From Thermoanaerobaculaceae bacterium (GTDB lineage: Bacteria > Acidobacteriota > UBA4820), in the NCBI GenBank assembly GCA_012798145.1, contig JAAZNT010000196.1:1-10915 (forward strand): a stretch of 10,915 nt of DNA, read 5' to 3'. Both the position numbers and the translations under genes were made by a program. Below are positions 6,295 to 10,915 of this stretch, piece after piece; the stretch's first letter is position 1; every line of letters starts with the position of its first letter. The notes below the pieces were generated by a model. The model saw only the letters and a program-made list of their open reading frames with translations. It ran no database searches and was not told the origin of the DNA.

Positions 6295-7281
6295 ATGAAG
6301 ATTAAAACTTTTTTTGAACTTTTAAGGACATTTACCCTTTTTCCTCCTCTTCTTGGAATATTGTCGGGGTCTGCCTGCGCATACGGGAGCGCTCACAACC
6401 TTCATTCCAAGTTCACCTTATCGCTTTTCTTTACACTCCTTTTGGGATCGTTCTGCGCATCTCTGTTGAACGGCGCTTCAAACATAATTAATCAAGTCTA
6501 CGACTTTGATATTGACAAAGTTAACAAACCTAACAGACCATTGCCAAGAGGCGAGGTTTCACTAAAAAAAGCAAAAAACATTGCTTACCTTCTCTATTTC
6601 TTTTCGATAATTCCTGTTTGGTGGATTACGCCCCCTCCTTACGATGAAAATTTTATGAAAAGGACATTTGCTCCCCTTGAATACCATTCAACTTTCTTTG
6701 TTTTTCTTGCGGGGATGATTCTTACTTTTATTTATTCCGCTCCTGCTTTTGGAAGAACAAAAAGAAGCGGATTTTTCGCAAACCTCACAATAGCCCTTGC
6801 GAGAGGAGAGCTTCTAAAAGTTGCCGGATGGTCTATGGTGGCAAATATTTTCATTATTGAGCCGTGGTATATTGGTTTCATTTTCTTTCTATTTTTGTTG
6901 GGAGCCACTTCCACAAAAGATTTCTCGGATATAGCAGGAGACAAGAAATTTGGGTGCATAACTCTTCCTGTAAAATATGGCGCAAAAAAAAGCGCACAGA
7001 TGATCTCGCCTTTTTTTGTGATTCCTTGGCTGCTAATTCCTTTGGGAGTTTTTATAAAATTGAATGATAAAGAGGCGATTCTTACCGGCAACCCTTATTT
7101 GCTTGTTTCTTTATCCATAATTTTGACGATTTGGGGAATATATACCGTCGGTCTTATTTTAAAAGATCCAAATTCTCTCACAGAAACTGAAAATCACCCT
7201 TCGTGGAAACATATGTATCTTATGATGATGTTTGCACAGATCGGCTTTGCCCTTGCTTACCTTCTGAAGCAAAATTCTTGA
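6295..7281 (+). CDS. UbiA-family membrane prenyltransferase
   Basis: A 328-residue integral membrane enzyme with about eight or nine hydrophobic helices, expected to move a prenyl group from a prenyl diphosphate to an acceptor. Both aspartate-rich Mg-diphosphate sites are present: NQVYDFDID (66-74; Asn66, Asp70, Asp74) followed by the typical NKPNRPLPRG (77-86), and KDFSDIAGDKKFG (208-220; Asp209, Asp212, Asp216), followed by TLPVKYG (223-229). The second motif resembles those of the chlorophyll-synthase, homogentisate phytyltransferase and digeranylgeranylglyceryl-phosphate synthase branches more than classical UbiA, but I cannot assign the acceptor. An unusual hydrophilic insertion (about 113-132, PPPYDENFMKRTFAPLEYHS) separates two helices. 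The ATG directly abuts the preceding TAA, with GGAAG four bases upstream of the start at 6286-6290. This points to coupled expression with the kinase-like fusion that may supply its prenyl diphosphate. Confidence 0.92.
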   Translation: MKIKTFFELLRTFTLFPPLLGILSGSACAYGSAHNLHSKFTLSLFFTLLLGSFCASLLNGASNIINQVYDFDIDKVNKPNRPLPRGEVSLKKAKNIAYLLYFFSIIPVWWITPPPYDENFMKRTFAPLEYHSTFFVFLAGMILTFIYSAPAFGRTKRSGFFANLTIALARGELLKVAGWSMVANIFIIEPWYIGFIFFLFLLGATSTKDFSDIAGDKKFGCITLPVKYGAKKSAQMISPFFVIPWLLIPLGVFIKLNDKEAILTGNPYLLVSLSIILTIWGIYTVGLILKDPNSLTETENHPSWKHMYLMMMFAQIGFALAYLLKQNS

Positions 7282-7306
7282 CAAAGAGTTGATATACGTT
7301 TACACT
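7278..7306 (+). promoter_or_regulatory. Sigma70-like promoter for the C25 protease gene
   Basis: A perfect -35 TTGACA (7278-7283), a 17-base spacer, and -10 TACACT (7301-7306; four of six consensus bases). The -35 box overlaps the UbiA stop codon (7279-7281). Predicted transcription start is near 7313, giving a leader of about 44 bases. This separates protease expression from the upstream lptD/prenyl operon, though read-through is possible because no terminator is visible between them. Confidence 0.65.
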
Positions 7307-7344
7307 TTCAACTTAGGGGCAAACATTGATTTGAGAAATATGAT

Positions 7345-7350
7345 AAGGAG
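7345..7350 (+). promoter_or_regulatory. Strong ribosome binding site of the protease gene
   Basis: AAGGAG with a six-base A spacer to the ATG at 7357. This fixes the start of the long open frame that leaves the window, with a signal peptide directly after it. Confidence 0.75.
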
Positions 7351-7356
7351 AAAAAA

Positions 7357-10300
7357 ATGATAAAAAGGAGATTGTTATTTCTTTCAGTTTTGGTGTTTGT
7401 TTCATTATTGCTTTTTGCGGAGATGTTCGAACCCAACAAAAGCGTCGAAGTTGAAGGGCTCTTTTTTGAAGGTGGAGATTACACTCTTTCAACCTACAGG
7501 TTTGCGCTTGGTTCATTTGATTTAGAGAAGGTTGAGTTAAAAGAGGGTGATTTTGTTTCTGTAAGGGGAATGGAAGGGGATGCGACTTCAAAAATTGGTT
7601 ATCCTCAACTTCCAGTAAAAAAAGTTTGTATAGAAATACCCTACGGGTCGAAACCTGTTTTAGAGATCGAAAATGAAAATTACATTGATTACGATCTTAA
7701 ATCGCTTGGTTATGATTATCCTGTTTATCCGCAACAACCTTCCGTTGTAAAACTTCCAAATGCCGAACAGCCGTTTGTTATGGATAAAGATATTTATTCA
7801 ACCGACTGTTTTTATCCTGAAGAGACTGTTAAATTGGAAGGAGAGTCTTTTATAAGAGCGCACAGGGTATTGAATGTTTTAGTTCAACCATTCAAATACA
7901 ATCCTGCGACCAACACTCTTCGTGTATACACTTCATTTACTTTGCGCCTTAAGACAGAAAATGGCTTATATGACGCAACGGTAAAAGAGCATGAGAGGAC
8001 TTATTCAAAAACTTACGAAGACTATCTTTCTCAAAAAATATTAAATTACGGAATGTTTGCTTTTACGGAGCCAAAGACTTCATACTCAAACGGAATGTTA
8101 ATAATAACACACGGGAACTTCAACACTTCCGATCTGCAGAATTACGCTGAATTTAAGAGAAAGTGGGGATACAAGGTTCAAATTGCCACCCTTGCTGAAA
8201 CAGGAACAACAGCAGCAGCAATTAAAAGTTATATTCAAAACGCTTATAACACATGGAGCAATCCTTCATTGTCTTATGTAATGCTCGTAGGGGCGTATGA
8301 GTATATTACGGCGACCGATATGACAACTGGAGATTCCGCCACAAAAACAGATTTATATTACACTACGGTCTCAGGTGGAGATATTTTGCCCGACATTCAT
8401 CTTGCGAGAATGACGGTAAGTAGTACGTCTGAACTTTCAACTGTTCTTACAAGGTTGATGAACTATTCATTGGGAAATTTCACCTCAACATCATGGATTG
8501 ATTACATTTCATTTTTAGGAACCTGTGACTCAAGTTATTACACAGTTGCGGAAGGGACGCACAATTACTGCGTTACAAATTATACAAATCCTTGGGGGTA
8601 TAAAGGGACATTCCCTAACAATCCTCAAGCGGGAGGCGATAAACTTTACTGTGTAACCTACAGTGCGAGCAATCAAAACTGCATTGATAGATTTAACGAT
8701 GGAAGAAGCATTGTAACCCATTCGGGACATTGCGGTCCCACTTATTTTGCAGGTCCTTATATCTATGTTTCCGATGTTCAAAACCTTACAAATGGGGAGA
8801 TGACACCCTTTGTTGTAGGTCATTGTTGCCAGTCAAACCAGTGGGAAGGATCGTCTTTGACAGTCGGAGAAGCGTGGCTACTTGAAGCGGCTATAGGGTA
8901 TTGGGGTTCTGTGGATTACACATACTGGGATGAGGACGATCTTCTTCAGAAATACTGGTATAACGAAGTTTATTCAAATAGTTTTTTCAAAGTTGGCGAA
9001 TTTACGGATCTTGCAAAAATAGACTTTTACAACAACCCCGGCGGTTCATCAAGAGTTACATATTACCTCGAGGAGTATAACCTTAACGGAGACCCTACAC
9101 AAGAAATATGGACCAAACAGCCTCAAACTCTTAATGTAACGCACGATGCATCAATCTTGATAGGTGCGACTTCTTACCAAGTTACAGTAACAAGTGGGGG
9201 AAGTCCAGTATCTGGGGCTTTAGTTTGTCTTTACAAGGCGGATGAAGGAATTCACGAAGTGGCGACAACCAATTCATCAGGCGTAGCCAATGTAAGTTTA
9301 AGTCCATCAATTTCAAATGTCGGTCTTGTTAGTCTTATGGTAACCAAGCATGATTACAAACCTTATCAGGTTAATATCAATGCTATTTCTCCCTCAGGTC
9401 CTTATTTGACATATCAGAGTTATGCAATAAATGACAGTTTAGGAAATAATGATGGTATAGTGAATCCCGGCGAAACAATAACGATGTCTGTAACATTGAA
9501 GAATATTGGTTCAGACACAGGAACAGGAATATCCGGCACATTGACGACTACCTCAGGAGATGTAACAATAACGGACGGCTCTGCAACATATCCCGATATT
9601 GTGGTGAACGGTTCTGGAACATCAAATCCGAACCATTACACATTCACGGTGGGGAGCGGAGTAGCCAATGGTTATCAAATACCATTTGCGGTTAATTGGA
9701 GCGCAGAAGGCAGTTATACAGGCAGCGCCAATTTTTCAGTTCCTGTTTGTGCGCCGCTTATAATAAGTAATGTAAGCGTAACAAATATAACAGCAAACAG
9801 CGCCACGATAAATTGGACGACAAATGTTCCATCCACATCAATTGTAAACTATGGGGCTTCGACTCCGCCTACAAGTCAAGTTTCGGATGGAGCATTGACA
9901 ATTAACCATTCTTTAAACATTTCTGGATTATCGCAATGCACTCAATATTATTTTTCTGTTTCCTCATCTTCGGCTGGATGCTACACTGTTTTGGACACAA
10001 ACGGCGGAAGTTACTACATCTTTACAACACAGGGAATGGCATACAAGTTAGGTCCGGAGGGATTTGAAAGCGGCAGTACAGGCTGGACATTGACGGGACA
10101 GTGGCACCGGGACACCTGCAAGGCGCACGGGGGGAGTTATGCGATGAAAGCGGGCTCAACGACATGTCCGGGGACATACAACGCCTCAACGACATCGCAG
10201 ATGACTACAACAAACCCGATAAATCTTGGCTCATCGGGACACGGGTATCATTTAAGGTATTGGGAGTATTATGATAAAGAATCGGGCTGGGATTACTGCC

Positions 10301-10915
10301 GCCCGCAGATAAGCACAGACGGGACGACATTTACTACATTAGGGACGCAGTATGCTGGAAGCGGAACGACATGGGCGCAGAAGGATTTTGATTTGGCTGG
10401 ATACAGCGGTAATGTATGGATAAGGTTTGAGTTTTACGCTGATAGTTCTCAAAACTACGAAGGATGGTATATAGACGATGTAGAGATAAGCAAGTATCAA
10501 GGATGTTCGGCGGAACTTGTATATCAAAGCAAAACGATGACAGATTCCTGCAGCGGTAGCGGTTCAGGCGGAGGCAACGGGATATTGGAGCCGGGAGAAG
10601 ACGCTGTGATAGAGATAACGATGGTGAACAATGGAGCGGTAGGAGGCACAGGGATATCAGCGACGCTCTCATCCACGACGCCGGGGATTACGGTAACAGA
10701 CAATTATGCGACATATCCAGACATACCATCAGGAGGAAGCGGGACATCCATATCGAACCATTACACAGTGCATATGGATCCAAGTGTGACTTGTGTCACG
10801 ACAGCAAATTTCACCCTGCATTCTACATCAACGCAGAATCCGACAGGGACAGACAGTTACTTTACGATAGATGTAGGACAGGCGGGAGGAGCGGCTACAA
10901 TATTTAGCGAGAATT
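7357..10915 (+). CDS. Secreted C25-family (gingipain-like) cysteine protease, multi-domain, 3' end outside window
   Basis: The frame is open from the ATG to the window edge (1186 codons, no stop). Domain order: signal peptide (1-21; KRR, then a hydrophobic run ending LLLFA); C25-type propeptide (about 22-240); peptidase C25 catalytic domain (about 245-580), opening with GMLIITHGNF and closing with YNLNGDP (574-580); C25 Ig-like domain (about 589-675); a CARDB-like beta-sandwich (679-797); fibronectin type III (798-892); a MAM/VEG-like jelly roll (about 900-1048) ending in GWYIDDVEI (1036-1044); and a second CARDB-like module (1050 on). The catalytic His is probably His458 in THSGHCG (454-460), where gingipains have GHG. 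The nucleophile is probably Cys490 or Cys491 in VGHCCQSNQ. C25 enzymes are exported endopeptidases; P1 specificity cannot be read here. Any C-terminal sorting domain or anchor would lie beyond the window. The last ~870 bases are much richer in GC than the rest. Confidence 0.92.
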   Translation, partial: MIKRRLLFLSVLVFVSLLLFAEMFEPNKSVEVEGLFFEGGDYTLSTYRFALGSFDLEKVELKEGDFVSVRGMEGDATSKIGYPQLPVKKVCIEIPYGSKPVLEIENENYIDYDLKSLGYDYPVYPQQPSVVKLPNAEQPFVMDKDIYSTDCFYPEETVKLEGESFIRAHRVLNVLVQPFKYNPATNTLRVYTSFTLRLKTENGLYDATVKEHERTYSKTYEDYLSQKILNYGMFAFTEPKTSYSNGMLIITHGNFNTSDLQNYAEFKRKWGYKVQIATLAETGTTAAAIKSYIQNAYNTWSNPSLSYVMLVGAYEYITATDMTTGDSATKTDLYYTTVSGGDILPDIHLARMTVSSTSELSTVLTRLMNYSLGNFTSTSWIDYISFLGTCDSSYYTVAEGTHNYCVTNYTNPWGYKGTFPNNPQAGGDKLYCVTYSASNQNCIDRFNDGRSIVTHSGHCGPTYFAGPYIYVSDVQNLTNGEMTPFVVGHCCQSNQWEGSSLTVGEAWLLEAAIGYWGSVDYTYWDEDDLLQKYWYNEVYSNSFFKVGEFTDLAKIDFYNNPGGSSRVTYYLEEYNLNGDPTQEIWTKQPQTLNVTHDASILIGATSYQVTVTSGGSPVSGALVCLYKADEGIHEVATTNSSGVANVSLSPSISNVGLVSLMVTKHDYKPYQVNINAISPSGPYLTYQSYAINDSLGNNDGIVNPGETITMSVTLKNIGSDTGTGISGTLTTTSGDVTITDGSATYPDIVVNGSGTSNPNHYTFTVGSGVANGYQIPFAVNWSAEGSYTGSANFSVPVCAPLIISNVSVTNITANSATINWTTNVPSTSIVNYGASTPPTSQVSDGALTINHSLNISGLSQCTQYYFSVSSSSAGCYTVLDTNGGSYYIFTTQGMAYKLGPEGFESGSTGWTLTGQWHRDTCKAHGGSYAMKAGSTTCPGTYNASTTSQMTTTNPINLGSSGHGYHLRYWEYYDKESGWDYCRPQISTDGTTFTTLGTQYAGSGTTWAQKDFDLAGYSGNVWIRFEFYADSSQNYEGWYIDDVEISKYQGCSAELVYQSKTMTDSCSGSGSGGGNGILEPGEDAVIEITMVNNGAVGGTGISATLSSTTPGITVTDNYATYPDIPSGGSGTSISNHYTVHMDPSVTCVTTANFTLHSTSTQNPTGTDSYFTIDVGQAGGAATIFSEN
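9391..9747 (+). repeat. CARDB-like module, copy 1 (protease residues 679-797)
   Basis: A beta-sandwich repeat beginning near PYLTYQSYAIND, with the family-like NNDGIVNPGETITMSVTLKN and later TGISGTLTTT, ATYPDI, GSGTS and NHYTF. It corresponds closely to a second copy at 10504-10878; both copies share ATYPDI, GSGTS and NHYT in the same order. It uses the ordinary AT-rich codon mix of the front of the gene. Such modules usually act as spacers or adhesive domains on exported enzymes. Confidence 0.75.
10051..10500 (+). other. MAM/VEG-like jelly-roll domain within the protease
   Basis: Residues 899-1048 of the protease begin GPEGFESGSTGWTL and end GWYIDDVEISKYQ, the start and finish typical of MAM-like domains found in exported bacterial proteases such as immune inhibitor A relatives. 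Four Cys lie inside. The domain probably binds glycans or protein partners. The shift to higher GC begins at or just before this domain. Confidence 0.65.
10504..10878 (+). repeat. CARDB-like module, copy 2 (protease residues 1050-1174)
   Basis: The second copy of the module at 9391-9747, with GNGILEPGEDAVIEITMVNN, TGISATLSST, ATYPDI, GSGTS and NHYTV in the same order. The proteins are alike but the DNA is not: this copy uses many ACG, GCG, GGG and GGA codons. The longest exact match I noticed is 14 bases (9629-9642 with 10754-10767, CGAACCATTACACA). That fits an old duplication or a separately acquired module rather than a recent tandem copy. Confidence 0.7.

Noticed and set aside
6732..7091. 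Minus-strand open frame of 119 codons opposite the UbiA gene
   Set aside because: The plus strand encodes a clear UbiA protein with both Asp motifs; the minus frame is a shadow of it.
7313..7591. Minus-strand open frame of 92 codons around the protease start
   Set aside because: It overlaps the promoter leader, ribosome binding site and signal peptide of the protease and is low-complexity in translation.
8530..8823. Minus-strand open frame opposite the C25 catalytic domain
   Set aside because: The plus frame carries the catalytic His and Cys motifs and is open from 7357 to the edge; the antisense frame has no domain or ribosome binding site.
10334..10672. Minus-strand open frame of 112 codons near the right end
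   Set aside because: It is opposite the MAM-like and second CARDB-like modules; it arises from the high-GC codon mix and shows no family features.

Overview
This window looks like the chromosome of a diderm (Gram-negative-type) bacterium with low-GC coding DNA. LptD, the outer-membrane LPS inserter, requires an outer membrane, and the genes are packed in tight bacterial operons with GGAG-type ribosome binding sites. Hand counts of sample lines give roughly 35-40% GC for most genes. I cannot name the phylum. The mix of an AmmeMemoRadiSam B protein, a fused prenol-kinase-like protein, a UbiA enzyme and a gingipain-family (C25) secreted protease with stacked beta-sandwich modules suggests an uncultured or little-studied lineage.

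Layout. Positions 1-249 carry no convincing protein gene. They contain a GC-rich stretch (about 55-159) that folds on paper into a long, branched RNA-like structure, followed by an AT-rich inverted repeat. Next is a leftward operon (1871 to 250): a small DUF4190-type membrane protein, a one-domain cupin and a soluble Ser/Thr protein kinase with a C-terminal zinc ribbon. It is served by an extended -10 promoter at about 1898-1925. From the divergent gap at 1872-1977 a rightward run begins: a MEMO1-family protein, LptD (starting inside the previous gene), a polytopic membrane protein that joins a phytol/dolichol-kinase-like (VTE5/SEC59-type) half to a DUF92 (VTE6/TMEM19-type) half, and a UbiA prenyltransferase. 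These four genes overlap or lie 0-1 base apart, so they are probably co-transcribed and translationally coupled. A sigma70-like promoter (TTGACA, 17 bp, TACACT) overlaps the UbiA stop codon and drives a large secreted C25 cysteine protease that runs off the right edge still open.

How they may work together. The kinase-like fusion plus UbiA make a plausible two-protein prenol salvage-and-transfer module: prenol to prenyl-P to prenyl-PP, then prenyl transfer to an unknown acceptor. Sitting behind lptD, it may contribute to envelope lipid or quinone chemistry. The protease is an exported multi-domain enzyme. Its 3' part (from about 10030-10050) has clearly higher GC and different codon use from the rest of the same reading frame, although it contains a second copy of a domain already present upstream.
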